A stretch of 64,000 bases of DNA from Caballeronia sp. SBC1 (GTDB taxonomy: Bacteria > Pseudomonadota > Gammaproteobacteria > Burkholderiales > Burkholderiaceae): NCBI RefSeq assembly GCF_011493005.1, contig NZ_CP049156.1, forward strand, positions 124,001-188,000, read 5' to 3'. The translations under genes and the position numbers were made by a program. Within the stretch, counting starts at the first letter, position 1. Every line of letters starts with the position of its first letter. Below the pieces are notes generated by a model. It did not search any database and was not told the origin of the DNA. It worked only from the letters and a program-made list of their open reading frames with translations. Shown one piece after another: positions 9,193 through 18,011 of the stretch.

Positions 9193-9888
9193 TTACGAAT
9201 GCTCGCCGAGGAACGTCAGCGTGCGGCCGTGCGCCAGTGCCGATGCCGCTTGATTGTACGATGCGCGGTCCGTGCAATTGAAGCCGTGATCGGCGCCCGG
9301 GTACACGTGGACCTGAGCGTCCTTGCCCGCGAAACGCTGCTTGACCGAGTCGACCGCGTCGGACGGAATGTGGGCATCGAGCGCGCCGTAGTGGAATTGC
9401 ATCGGTACCGTGATTTTGTCGGCCTGGTCGAGCTCGTTCTGGATGCCGCCGCCGTAGTAGGCCACGGCGATGTCAAACGCACCTTGCGCGGCGGACAAAT
9501 ACGCCAGCCGGCCGCCGAGGCAATAACCGACAGCCGCGACCTTGCCCGTGACTTCCGGCAGTGCGCGCAGCGCGGCGGCGGCGGCGGTGACGTCGGCGAC
9601 GGCATTTGCCACGTCGAGCTTGCCGTAGATTTCCATTGCCTTCTCGCGGTCTGCGCCGTCATAGCCGAGTTCCACGCGCGGCTGGACGCGCCAGAAGATG
9701 TCCGGTGCGAGCGCGACATAACCATCGGCTGCGTACTGGTCGGCCACGGCACGGATATGCGAGTTCACGCCGAATATTTCCTGGATGATGACAACGCCCG
9801 GGCCTTTGCCACTTTTGGGCAACGCGAGATAACCCTGGAAGGTGTCGCCGTTTGCAGGAATGTCGATCCAACGGGATGTCACGGTCAT
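9193..9888 (-). CDS. Dienelactone hydrolase family protein
   Basis: 231 residues from the ATG at 9888, which has AGGAG 7 bases upstream; the longer frame to 10032 lacks one. Catalytic triad visible: nucleophile Cys in GYCLGGR, Asp in YGALDAHIP and His in PGADHGFNC, plus the supporting IIQEIFGVN. Carboxymethylenebutenolidases (ClcD) of this size open dienelactones in chlorocatechol breakdown, but most such paralogues, like this one, stand alone and have other ester or lactone substrates. It may be cotranscribed with the amidase downstream. Confidence 0.9.
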   Translation of the reverse strand: MTVTSRWIDIPANGDTFQGYLALPKSGKGPGVVIIQEIFGVNSHIRAVADQYAADGYVALAPDIFWRVQPRVELGYDGADREKAMEIYGKLDVANAVADVTAAAAALRALPEVTGKVAAVGYCLGGRLAYLSAAQGAFDIAVAYYGGGIQNELDQADKITVPMQFHYGALDAHIPSDAVDSVKQRFAGKDAQVHVYPGADHGFNCTDRASYNQAASALAHGRTLTFLGEHS

Positions 9889-10120
9889 GATTGAAGCTCC
9901 TGGCTGATGCCTGAATGAGTGGGGCGAAATGATAGGGGACGATAGGGGCGAACCGCAGCCAAACAGTGTGCCACCATTCGATGCGCCTTGCTGGCAACGG
10001 CGCTGGCTGTAAAGCGCTTGTAGGCAATGCATGCGGCGGCGCGTTTTCAGACGTGTTTTTGCAACGTTTCGCGGTCGTCCTGGGGCACGGCATCAGGCTT
10101 GAAAGCGGCGACTAGTTAAT

Positions 10121-10180
10121 AGTGCTAACCCGAGTGCTAACCCGAGTGCTTATCTAAGTCGCTAACCCAGTTCTTAACTC
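10121..10180. repeat. Five degenerate 12-bp tandem repeats
   Basis: Units read AGTGCTAACCCG twice exactly, then AGTGCTTATCTA, AGTCGCTAACCC and AGTTCTTAACTC, in strict 12-bp register. They sit just upstream of a promoter-like sequence ahead of the branched-chain amino-acid binding-protein gene and may be iterated regulator sites. Confidence 0.6.
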
Positions 10181-10186
10181 GCGCAA

Positions 10187-10214
10187 TTGACTTGAAACAA
10201 GCGGGCCGCATAAT
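10187..10214 (+). promoter_or_regulatory. Candidate sigma-70 promoter
   Basis: TTGACT and CATAAT separated by 16 bp, directly after the tandem repeats. It would give a leader of about 370 nt before the binding-protein gene; a nearer promoter is possible. Confidence 0.33.
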
Positions 10215-10587
10215 TAACGGCATGGCCGGGTAAAACTAAAGCACCGCCTCTAGAATGCGGCGAACTGCCGCCGGGTTAGCAGTGCCAATCCGCTGAAGAA
10301 CCGCATGAACAGGACGTTTGCGCACTGCACCAGCACACTTTCAATAGCTTCTCAACACATCTCTTATTAGTAGTCACACCAGTATCCTAAAAAACTTCCC
10401 CAAATTAATTTGACAACCCTACACTTGCGCGCAGTACGGATGCTGGTTGTCATAAACGGCCTGCGGAAGTACAAGCCAAGTGCATGACGATGCATCCGGC
10501 GTGGTCGTCCACGGGGCTGAGCAAAACGTGACGAAGACGGAGCACAGGGCGACACCGTTGTTTTTGGGACCGAAACTGGAGACTTAC

Positions 10588-11733
10588 ATGAACACCAAGC
10601 TTCACAAACTGTTGCCTATCAGCGCTGCAGCGCTAATGTTCGCCTCGATGGCAACAACCGCTACGGCCGATGAGGTTGTCAAGATCGGTCACGTTGCACC
10701 GTTGACCGGCGGTATTGCCCACCTGGGCAAGGACAACGAAAACGGCGCACGCCTCGCAATTGAAGAAATCAATGCCAAGGGTCTGACGATCGGCGGCCAG
10801 AAGATCACCCTTCAACTCGACGCGCAAGATGACGCAGCTGACCCGCGTACGGCTACGCAAGTGGCGCAGAAGCTGGTCGACGATAAGGTCGTCGCAGTGG
10901 TTGGCCACCTGAACTCGGGCACCTCGATCCCGGCTTCGAAGATCTACAGCGATGCAGGCATCGTGCAGATTTCGCCGTCGGCAACGAACCCGGTGTACAC
11001 GCAGCAAGGCTTCAAGACGACGTATCGCGTTGTGGCAACCGATGCACAACAAGGTCCGGCACTGGCTAATTACGCTTCCAAGGACTTGAAGCTGAAGAGC
11101 GTCGCGATTGTCGACGACTCGACCGCTTATGGCCAAGGTCTCGCGAACGAATTCGAAAAGACTGCCAAGTCGCTCGGCATGAACGTGATGTCGCATGATG
11201 CGACCAACGACAAGGCTGTCGACTTCCGCGCAATTTTGACGAAGATCAAGGGCGAAAACCCTGACGCGATCATGTACGGCGGCATGGACGCTACCGGCGG
11301 CCCGTTCGCCAAGCAAGCCAAGCAACTTGGCCTGCGCGCACGCGTTCTGGCCGGCGACGGTGTTTGTACCGACCAGCTGTCGCAACTCGCTGGCGATGCA
11401 ACCGACAATATCGTCTGCTCGGAAGCCGGTATGGCGCTCGAGAAGATGCCGGGCGGCGCGGCGTTCGAAGCCAAGTTCCAGAAGCGTTTCGGCCAGCCGA
11501 TCCAGATCTACGCTCCGTTCACGTATGACGCGGTGTACATCATTGTCGATGCCATGAAGCGCGCCAACTCCACCGATCCGGCGAAGATTCTGGCAGCTAT
11601 GCCGAATACGGATTACAAGGGTGTGATCGGCGAAACGACCTTCGACTCGAAGGGCGACCTGAAGCACGGCGTGATCTCACTGTACGACTACAAGGCAGGC
11701 AAGAAGACGCTGCTGGACGTGGTCAAGATGTAA
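10588..11733 (+). CDS. Branched-chain amino-acid ABC transporter, periplasmic binding protein (LivK/LivJ type)
   Basis: 381 residues from the ATG at 10588 (GGAGAC 5 bases upstream). Signal peptide of about 25 residues ends ATTATADE. The mature protein starts VVKIGHVAPLTGGIAHLGKD and has the two-lobed type I binding-protein fold of Leu/Ile/Val receptors (VDDKVVAVVGHLNSGTSIPA, TYRVVATDAQQGPALANY). It delivers ligand to a LivHMGF permease, which is not in this window: the gene is followed by a strong terminator and stands alone. Ligand range may be wider than branched-chain amino acids. Confidence 0.92.
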   Translation: MNTKLHKLLPISAAALMFASMATTATADEVVKIGHVAPLTGGIAHLGKDNENGARLAIEEINAKGLTIGGQKITLQLDAQDDAADPRTATQVAQKLVDDKVVAVVGHLNSGTSIPASKIYSDAGIVQISPSATNPVYTQQGFKTTYRVVATDAQQGPALANYASKDLKLKSVAIVDDSTAYGQGLANEFEKTAKSLGMNVMSHDATNDKAVDFRAILTKIKGENPDAIMYGGMDATGGPFAKQAKQLGLRARVLAGDGVCTDQLSQLAGDATDNIVCSEAGMALEKMPGGAAFEAKFQKRFGQPIQIYAPFTYDAVYIIVDAMKRANSTDPAKILAAMPNTDYKGVIGETTFDSKGDLKHGVISLYDYKAGKKTLLDVVKM

Positions 11734-11796
11734 TTGCCGTGGGTGGTCAGGGTCGTGATGTTTCGGCCAGGACCGCCTTCGATGATTCTCATTCTT

Positions 11797-11832
11797 AAAA
11801 AACGCGCTGATTTCGGTCAGCGCGTTTTTTTT
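11797..11832 (+). terminator. Rho-independent terminator
   Basis: Stem AACGCGCTGA / TCAGCGCGTT with loop TTTCGG, followed by a run of T residues. It lies 63 bp after the binding-protein stop. The leading A-run lets it work on the other strand for the MFS gene as well. Confidence 0.9.
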
Positions 11833-11932
11833 ATGCCGTGGTTTGGGGGGCAGGGACTAACGAATGCTTGTTGGATGGTTGGCGCTTGTGGCCGGTTAGC
11901 CTGTTGCAATCCGGAGCCCCGGCGCTGTCCCT

Positions 11933-13159
11933 TCACAGCTTCAATTGCTTCATGATTCTCGGTCCCACGAGCGCGATCAGCGCTGCGCAAGCCGCGACCA
12001 CCGATAGTCCTATTGGCAACGTGCTCAATTGGGCCACACCGCCTATCAGCACCGGCCCGAACAGCAAACCGAAGTAAGCGAGGCCCGCGACCTGCGCGAG
12101 CCCTTCCGCCGGGCTCACGCCCTCCACACGCGCCGCTGCGGCGAACAGCACCGGCATCATGTTCGCGAGCCCGAGTCCCATGAGCGTGAAACCCGTGAGC
12201 GTAACCACCGCGTTCGGAAGTAACAGCGCCGCCAGCATGCCAATAAACGCCAGCGCCGCGCTCGCGAAGACGAGTTGCGGCGCGCCGAAACGGGCGCGCA
12301 CCGCGTCGCCACCGAAACGTCCGGCCGCCATGCCGCCGGTGAAGGCCGCGTAGGCCGTGCTGGACAACGCGGGCGTGGCGAGCACAACGTCACGCATGTA
12401 GACCGTCGCCCAGTCGTACATGGCCCCTTCGGCGATCAACGCGATCAACGCAAGGCTGCCGAGGGCCCACAACGCCCTGGAGCGCCAGCGATTCGACGAC
12501 GACCGTCCGCCATGTGCATGGTCCGCGTGAGGGACGTGGGGCAGCACGGCAGGCATCGACACCAGCAGCACGATCAAGCTCACCACTGAAGCGAGCGCGA
12601 GATGCGCGGACGGCGGCATGCCGTGCGCGAGCAGCGCACCGCCGGCCGCCGCACCGGCCATCCCGCCGACGCTGAACATGCCGTGCAGCGACGACATGAT
12701 GGGCCGCTCGAGCGCTTCTTCAACGGCGCTGGCTTCCGCGTTCATCGCGACATCGAGGGTGGCCATGCTGAAGCCGAACAGCGCCAGCACGACCAGCAGC
12801 AGCCAGTAGAACGGCGCGACCAGGATCAGCGCCCCGCAAATCGTCATGCCGATACCACCGGCCAGGCAAGCGCGGCGAGTGCCGACGCGCGCGATCCACG
12901 GAGCGTTGGTGAGCATCGCGACAATCGAGCCTAGGGCAACTGCCAGGAGCGCAATGGACAGCGACCCGGGGCTCAGGTGAAATTTGTCGCGCACCGTAGG
13001 CACGTGGACGCCCCAGGAGGCGTACAACATCCCGGCGATGAAAAACACGGCCATGGTCGCGTAGCGCGCACGCTCGCGTTTTGCCGCAGGCAGCCGCCGA
13101 TGCACGGCGTTCGCGGTGTCGTGCCCGACGGCGCGGGCACTTGAGACAGATTCGGACAC
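11933..13159 (-). CDS. MFS transporter, YbjJ-like
   Basis: 408 residues from the GTG at 13159, chosen because GAGAG lies 8 bases upstream; the frame extends to a TTG at 13225 without a ribosome site. E. coli YbjJ has 402 residues. Twelve membrane helices; landmark motifs ASWGVHVPTVRDKF near the N-terminus, MATLDVAMNAEASAVE, and SSLHGMFSVGGMAGAAAGG. The family resembles fucose/sugar permeases but substrates are mostly unknown. It ends about 100 bp from the binding-protein terminator and shows no operon partner. Confidence 0.85.
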   Translation of the reverse strand: MSESVSSARAVGHDTANAVHRRLPAAKRERARYATMAVFFIAGMLYASWGVHVPTVRDKFHLSPGSLSIALLAVALGSIVAMLTNAPWIARVGTRRACLAGGIGMTICGALILVAPFYWLLLVVLALFGFSMATLDVAMNAEASAVEEALERPIMSSLHGMFSVGGMAGAAAGGALLAHGMPPSAHLALASVVSLIVLLVSMPAVLPHVPHADHAHGGRSSSNRWRSRALWALGSLALIALIAEGAMYDWATVYMRDVVLATPALSSTAYAAFTGGMAAGRFGGDAVRARFGAPQLVFASAALAFIGMLAALLLPNAVVTLTGFTLMGLGLANMMPVLFAAAARVEGVSPAEGLAQVAGLAYFGLLFGPVLIGGVAQLSTLPIGLSVVAACAALIALVGPRIMKQLKL

Positions 13160-13341
13160 AGGAATTGCTCTCGTTGCTTTCTTGTTTTGACGGCCGGCCT
13201 TTTCGGCGGCCGACGAAGCTTTCAATTCTATCGGGTTGCGGACGGGCCTGGTTTTTGTGCTTTAAGATCGCAAAGGCCGCTCGCTTCTCTAATTCAGTTC
13301 GCTTGCATGGCCGCTGGTGAGTTCTTTCGTGAGGTCGCGCT

Positions 13342-14007
13342 TTGAATATTCCGTCGCATGCTCCATTGCATTTGTTGCATCAAGTGCCGCACGGTACGCT
13401 CGCCACGCACTCCCGTGAGCCGCGGGGCTTTCCTTACCCAACCGCATTACCGTTCGCGCCGACTTCCCGCCACGTGCCAATGGTGCTCATTAGCCATCTG
13501 GCCGAACACACGCGCAATCTGCAACTGGACGCGCGCGCGGGTTTCTTGATTACCCATTCGGCCAGCGACGCCATTCTCGAAGGCCAGCGTCTTACCATGC
13601 TCGGCTCATTTTCTCCGGCACCAGCTGAATCCGTCGATGAACTGGCGCGCCGTTATCTGCGATATCACCCCGATGCCGCGCGTTATCTCGAATTAGGTGA
13701 CTTCACGTTCTGGATCATGTCGCTCGAACGCATGAGATATATAGGTGGCTTTGGTGCAATGGGCTGGCTGGATGCGAAGGCTCTTGATCCACTCGAACCG
13801 CTATCCGAGCAGAATGAGCGTCAGCTCCTGGAATTATTTGCCGATTCTCCCGCGCGGCCGGCGGAACTCGAACTAATAGGTATCGACAAATATGGCTGCG
13901 ATCTGCGGACGCCCGCAGCGCGCAATCGTTTCACCTTCGATAAACCGAAACAAACTCGCGCCGAACTAAATGCCGCGTTGATCGATTGTATTGAACGGCA
14001 TAGGTGA
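13342..14007 (+). CDS. HugZ-like protein (PNPOx-like split barrel plus DUF2470)
   Basis: 221 residues from a TTG at 13342 with GAGG 7 bases upstream. The N-terminal half has the flavin/heme-binding split-barrel signature (GTLATHSREPRGFPYPTALPF, LDARAGFLITH), and the C-terminal about 80 residues fit DUF2470 (LELIGIDKYGCDLRTP). This is the architecture of HugZ heme oxygenases and of pyridoxamine-phosphate-oxidase-like proteins. Whether it degrades heme is unproven. No iron-regulatory site was seen close to it. Confidence 0.85.
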   Translation: MNIPSHAPLHLLHQVPHGTLATHSREPRGFPYPTALPFAPTSRHVPMVLISHLAEHTRNLQLDARAGFLITHSASDAILEGQRLTMLGSFSPAPAESVDELARRYLRYHPDAARYLELGDFTFWIMSLERMRYIGGFGAMGWLDAKALDPLEPLSEQNERQLLELFADSPARPAELELIGIDKYGCDLRTPAARNRFTFDKPKQTRAELNAALIDCIERHR

Positions 14008-14380
14008 TTGTCTGAAGTTCTGGTCATCCGATACGTATCTTTATGTCACTAAATTACAAGATGGTGTTACGGCGATGAAGCAATTTGGACAAACTCGCAC
14101 GAGATGGAAGTTTTGGCCGATATGCATCTGACTATTTTCATTTGATGAAAGAATTTCTGGGTTAATTTAACGATGTAAGTAAAATGAATGCAGAATTTCC
14201 GCAACGTTCATCGAATCACACCAATTGTTACGGACGTCCGTTCGACTCAATTGATTTAAATCGACAGTGCAGAAGCGTGCGCAGAATCCTGGTTGTGTTA
14301 ATCTGCGATTCATTGAGAGGCTTAACGTTATAACTGGAACGGGCGACGACTCGTACACTGCAAACCAAAAGGAAAAGATC
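14008..14380. other. AT-richer spacer before the H-NS-like gene, 373 bp
   Basis: No gene seen. The stretch from about 14140 to 14345 is clearly AT-richer than its surroundings, as expected of an H-NS-type promoter region that is itself H-NS-bound. No confident -35/-10 pair was found. Confidence 0.45.
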
Positions 14381-14686
14381 ATGCCGTCTTACAAGGAACT
14401 TCTCGCGCAGCGCGAAAATCTCGAGCGACAAATTGAAGAAGCGAAGTCGCGGGAATATGCCGAAGTTCTCAATGAAATCAAGCAGAAAATGGCCGACTAC
14501 GGCATCACGCTTGCTGAATTGGCAGGTGGCCGCGGCGGCAAGAATTTGAAAGACGCTGGGCGTCCGCGTGCGGGCGTTGCACCGAAGTATCGCGACCCTG
14601 ACAGCGGTAGCACGTGGTCGGGCCGCGGCAAGCCGCCGAAGTGGATAGCAGGTCAGGAGCGCGACAACTTCCTGATCCAGAAGTAA
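14381..14686 (+). CDS. H-NS family nucleoid-associated protein
   Basis: 101 residues from the ATG at 14381 with AAAGGAAAAG upstream. The N-terminal coiled-coil oligomerisation segment (residues 1-45) begins MPSYKELLAQRENLERQI. The C-terminal DNA-binding domain carries PKYRDPDSGSTWSGRGKPPKW, the Bv3F/BpH3-type version of the H-NS minor-groove loop. Such proteins silence AT-rich DNA in Burkholderiales. The gene is monocistronic with a strong terminator. Confidence 0.94.
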   Translation: MPSYKELLAQRENLERQIEEAKSREYAEVLNEIKQKMADYGITLAELAGGRGGKNLKDAGRPRAGVAPKYRDPDSGSTWSGRGKPPKWIAGQERDNFLIQK

Positions 14687-14701
14687 GCGGGTGATTGTTT
14701 G

Positions 14702-14737
14702 AAAAAGCCGCACCATTAAAACGGTGCGGCTTTTTTG
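14702..14737 (+). terminator. Rho-independent terminator after the H-NS-like gene
   Basis: Stem AAAGCCGCACC / GGTGCGGCTTT with loop around ATTAAAAC, followed by a T-run; 15 bp after the stop codon. Confidence 0.92.
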
Positions 14738-14917
14738 TGTCTGCGCGTCGGCCGGCCGACAGTTGGCACGATTGAAGTCAACCGCTGCGCGGGGAGGCGA
14801 GCATATTCGAGATACGACTGAGAAGACGTCGCGTTTAAGATAAATAGATGATTTTTATAGGATTTTTAATATTTAAGCGAATGTGCTGCAGCGCGGCTTG
14901 GTAAAATTTGCCAAACG

Positions 14918-16129
14918 ATGACTTCGAGTGATGACATGTCGCAATCAACGGCGCGCGCCGCAGAAAAGCAGGACGTAGCCCGCAAAACAACCTTCGCGAG
15001 TATCGCGGTGAATTCTGTGCTGATGGCGGCGCAGATTGTCGTCGGCGTGTTTGCGCATTCTCAGGCCTTGATTGCTGACGGTATTCATTCACTGTCTGAC
15101 TTGGTGTCGGACTTCATCGTGCTCCTGGCCAATCGGCATAGCAACGCGGCTCCCGACGACGATCACAATTACGGGCACAGTCGCTATGAAACAGTTGCTT
15201 CATTATTTCTGGGTGCACTTTTAATTGCTGTCGGCGTGGGGATGTTATGGCGGGCAGGTGAACGTATTACGAATCTTCAGGACATCCCGGCGGTTCACGC
15301 AAGTGCGCTGATTGTTGCGGTGATCGTTCTGATTTCCAAGGAGTTATTGTTCCGCTATATGCTCCGCGCGGCCGAACGCGTGAGATCGGCACTACTGATC
15401 GCAAATGCGTGGCATGCCCGTTCGGATGCGGCGTCGTCGCTGGTCGTCGCTATCGGTATTATTGGGAGTATGGCCGGCTGGCGTTTACTTGACCCTATCG
15501 CGGCCGCAATCGTCGGTTTTATGGTCGCACGGATGGGTTGGACATTCGGATGGGACGCTTTGCAGGATTTGTCTGATCGCGCGCTCGATCATGCCGAAAC
15601 CGAGAAGTTGCGCATGTTGTTGAGCAGTACTCCGGGTGTTCGCGACGTGCATGAATTGCGCACGCGGAAAATGGGCGATCTCGCAATTGTCGACGCGCAT
15701 ATTCTCGTCGATCCCCTCATTTCAGTTTCAGAGGGGCACTACATTGCAGAATTGGCGCGAGCGCGCTTGTTGACGAATACCCACGTTATGGATGCGTTGA
15801 TTCACGTCGATCCGGAAAATGATGAAATCAACGCGCCGGCGGGCAGAATGCCGACGCGTTCGGCAGTCAGCGATGCCATCAGTGCTGTATTGGGGGCTCG
15901 TGGTCTCACGTACAACGCGTTGAACCTGCATTATCTGAGCAGCGGTTTCCATATCGACGTGACGCTTTCCGCAGACGCAAGCGATGATCAACTGGCCAGC
16001 CTGGAACCCGGTGAGTTTGACGCACTCATGCGAAAACTCGGCGCACGCGAGATTCGGCTTACGCGAACCGTAAGAAGTGCGCCGCACCTTGTCATTACAG
16101 AATCGACTGCTGTTTCGCGCCCTGATTAA
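14918..16129 (+). CDS. Cation diffusion facilitator (CDF) metal transporter
   Basis: 403 residues, slightly long for the family (300-400). Six membrane helices in the first about 215 residues. Metal-site signatures are HSLSDLVSDF in helix 2 (the HxxxD pair) and HNYGHSRYET in the loop; helix 5 gives HARSDAASS. The C-terminal cytoplasmic domain (from about residue 220) is extended by a further about 80 residues. It exports divalent metals (Zn, Co, Mn or Fe) against protons. The start at 14918 has no clear ribosome site; the second Met at 14936 (GAG 7 bases upstream) is an alternative. Confidence 0.9.
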   Translation: MTSSDDMSQSTARAAEKQDVARKTTFASIAVNSVLMAAQIVVGVFAHSQALIADGIHSLSDLVSDFIVLLANRHSNAAPDDDHNYGHSRYETVASLFLGALLIAVGVGMLWRAGERITNLQDIPAVHASALIVAVIVLISKELLFRYMLRAAERVRSALLIANAWHARSDAASSLVVAIGIIGSMAGWRLLDPIAAAIVGFMVARMGWTFGWDALQDLSDRALDHAETEKLRMLLSSTPGVRDVHELRTRKMGDLAIVDAHILVDPLISVSEGHYIAELARARLLTNTHVMDALIHVDPENDEINAPAGRMPTRSAVSDAISAVLGARGLTYNALNLHYLSSGFHIDVTLSADASDDQLASLEPGEFDALMRKLGAREIRLTRTVRSAPHLVITESTAVSRPD

Positions 16130-16160
16130 AACGTCGGCATTCATGTAATTGAAAGCTATC

Positions 16161-16619
16161 TCAAAGCGGCAATTGGGTATCGAATTTGATTTCGCGCAGG
16201 ACCACGCTGGTCCGGACTTGCGCGACAGCGGGAATCTTGAAAATGCGGTCGTGGAGAAAAGCGTCGTACGACTTAATGTCCGGCGCGACAATTTTCAGGA
16301 TGTAATCGGCCTCGCCCGTGGTGCTGTAGCACTCGGTGACTTCCGGGCACGTGGTGATCTCACGTTCGAATTGCTCGACACCGCCTTCCGTGTGACGCGT
16401 GAGATGAATATGAGCGAGCGCGCAGACATGCAGCCCAAGCTTTTCGCGATCGAGCAACGCGGTGTACCGCTGGATCACGCCTGACTGCTCCATGTCCTTG
16501 ATCCGCCGCCAGCATGGAGTGCTCGAAAGCCCGACCTGGTCGGATATCTCCTGAACCGAACGGCGGGCGTCCAGCTGCAGAAGTCGCAGGATTTTTTGTG
16601 AAAACGTGTCGAGAGTCAA
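16161..16619 (-). CDS. Lrp/AsnC family transcriptional regulator
   Basis: 152 residues from a TTG at 16619 with a near-perfect ribosome site (AAAGGAGG, 5 bases away); the frame runs further to 16769 without one. N-terminal winged helix: LDTFSQKILRLLQLDARRSVQEI followed by the recognition helix LSSTPCWRRIKDME. C-terminal RAM/AsnC effector domain: HVCALAHIHL, TGEADYILKIVAPD. Amino-acid-responsive regulator; the target is not clear from its neighbours, which are a convergent CDF gene and an exonuclease. Confidence 0.93.
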   Translation of the reverse strand: MTLDTFSQKILRLLQLDARRSVQEISDQVGLSSTPCWRRIKDMEQSGVIQRYTALLDREKLGLHVCALAHIHLTRHTEGGVEQFEREITTCPEVTECYSTTGEADYILKIVAPDIKSYDAFLHDRIFKIPAVAQVRTSVVLREIKFDTQLPL

Positions 16620-16713
16620 CTGCGCCTCCTTTCGGTCGCTACCAACTCCAATAGTAGAGGCGGCAGAAAGGAAGCGCAATGTCAAACGCCCAGAGTGAGC
16701 AATATTGCCTAAC

Positions 16714-17370
16714 TCAACGCCCAGACTGCGCGTTTTGTCCTTCGGTGTCAGTGTCGTCCGGCATTTCACCAGCCGCTTTCAGCGACGCCAGCAACGTCCG
16801 TTGAGTCCGCAATTCGGCCAGCATATTGCAGAAAAGAGCCCCTTGCTCAACGGCGTCATCCAGCGCGACATGTGTATGCGGGAGTTCATCGAACCAGTGT
16901 TTCGGTAAACGCGGTTTGATCGCCTTCCGGTATGGCAGGTCGGTCAGTGCGAATGCGAGCGTTTTGATGTCGAGCGCCGACCATGAGAACGGGCAGCGTT
17001 CAGCGAAACGCATCATGTACCAGAACATGTAGGTGAAATCGAAACCCGCCGGATACGCGACGAACACTGGTTTGCCGGGCAATGCCTCGACCCATTCCAC
17101 GTATGCGCGTAGTGCCGTCAGCGGTTGCTGCAGGTCGGTCCGGCATGCGGCCCATGCCTCGGGTTGGGTTTTCCACCACGCGGCTTGAATCGGGTGAGGC
17201 GCGGCACCTTCCAGCGTCTCAAGATTGGCCGAGAACGTGCCAATCAGTTCCTTGTGTTCCGTATAGGCCGCCGATGCAAAACTCAGCATGGAGTGCGGTC
17301 CGGGGATAGGTCCATCAGCTTCGACGTCCGTGCTGACGTAAATTTCGGGAATGGCGGTGGTAGTGCTCAT
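16714..17370 (-). CDS. DnaQ-fold 3'-5' exonuclease
   Basis: 218 residues. The exonuclease motifs are in order: DxE in [14 protein letters not shown] (near residue 15), the second acidic site in ALDIKTLAF, and the final HxAxxD in [13 protein letters not shown]. This is the single-domain RNase H-like exonuclease group related to mycobacterial Rv2179c (3'-5' exoribonuclease). Its start overlaps the stop of the metallo-hydrolase upstream by 4 bases (ATGA), so the two are translationally coupled. Confidence 0.86.
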   Translation of the reverse strand: MSTTTAIPEIYVSTDVEADGPIPGPHSMLSFASAAYTEHKELIGTFSANLETLEGAAPHPIQAAWWKTQPEAWAACRTDLQQPLTALRAYVEWVEALPGKPVFVAYPAGFDFTYMFWYMMRFAERCPFSWSALDIKTLAFALTDLPYRKAIKPRLPKHWFDELPHTHVALDDAVEQGALFCNMLAELRTQRTLLASLKAAGEMPDDTDTEGQNAQSGR

Positions 17371-18011
17371 GCGCTCATCCGGTCGGCGACAAACGGGTTG
17401 GTGCGACGTTCATGCCCGAACGTGGACGTGGGACCGTGGCCTGGCACGAACGTGACGTCGTCGCCTAGCGGCCAAAGCTTTTCCTGCACGGAGCGCACGA
17501 GGTCAGCATGGTTGCCGCGCGGAAAATCTGTCCGGCCGATTGAACCCGCAAACAGCACGTCGCCCACCAATGCCACGCGATTCATGCGGCTGAAGAAGAT
17601 CACATGGCCCGGTGTATGTCCGGGGCAGTGGTAGACCTCCATGGTTTCGTCGCCAAACTGAACCGAGTCGCCATCTTGCAGCCACCGGTCGGGCGTGAAG
17701 GCTTGCGCGTCGCCGAAGCCGAAGCGTTTGCTTTGAGCCGGCAACTGTTCAATCCAGAAAGCATCTTCGGTGTGTGGTCCATGGATCTCTACGCCGTAGT
17801 GATCCGCGAGCGCCTTTGCTCCGCCGCAGTGATCCAGATGCCCGTGCGTGAGCAGCACCTTGTCGACGGTCACCTCGAGTTGTCCTGCTGCGCTGATGAT
17901 CCGCTCGACTTCGCCGCCTGGATCGACGACGACCGCACGGCCCGTTGCTTCGCACACAACGATCGAACAATTTTGCTGGAATGGTGTCACGGGAATAAGG
18001 GCGACCTTCAT
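17367..18011 (-). CDS. MBL-fold hydrolase, YcbL/glyoxalase II-like
   Basis: 214 residues from the ATG at 18011. Metal ligands: [10 protein letters not shown] (HxHxDH), the His in HCPGHTPGH, the Asp in ALVGDVLF, and the final [13 protein letters not shown]. The size and the motif [14 protein letters not shown] fit the type II glyoxalase-like YcbL group that hydrolyses S-lactoylglutathione or related thioesters. First gene of a two-gene overlapping unit with the exonuclease. The ribosome site is weak. Confidence 0.9.
   Translation of the reverse strand: MKVALIPVTPFQQNCSIVVCEATGRAVVVDPGGEVERIISAAGQLEVTVDKVLLTHGHLDHCGGAKALADHYGVEIHGPHTEDAFWIEQLPAQSKRFGFGDAQAFTPDRWLQDGDSVQFGDETMEVYHCPGHTPGHVIFFSRMNRVALVGDVLFAGSIGRTDFPRGNHADLVRSVQEKLWPLGDDVTFVPGHGPTSTFGHERRTNPFVADRMSA

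Larger units (their letters stand above)
9889..10587. other. Regulatory region upstream of the binding-protein gene, 699 bp
   Basis: No gene seen. It holds a cluster of 12-bp tandem repeats (10121-10180), a promoter-like pair (10187-10214), and a long AT-richer leader up to the ATG at 10588. A second TTGACA at 10410-10415 lacks a good -10 partner. Confidence 0.5.

Noticed and set aside
10410..10415. TTGACA as a -35 box for the binding-protein gene
   Set aside because: No acceptable -10 at 16-18 bp; the nearest candidates deviate strongly.
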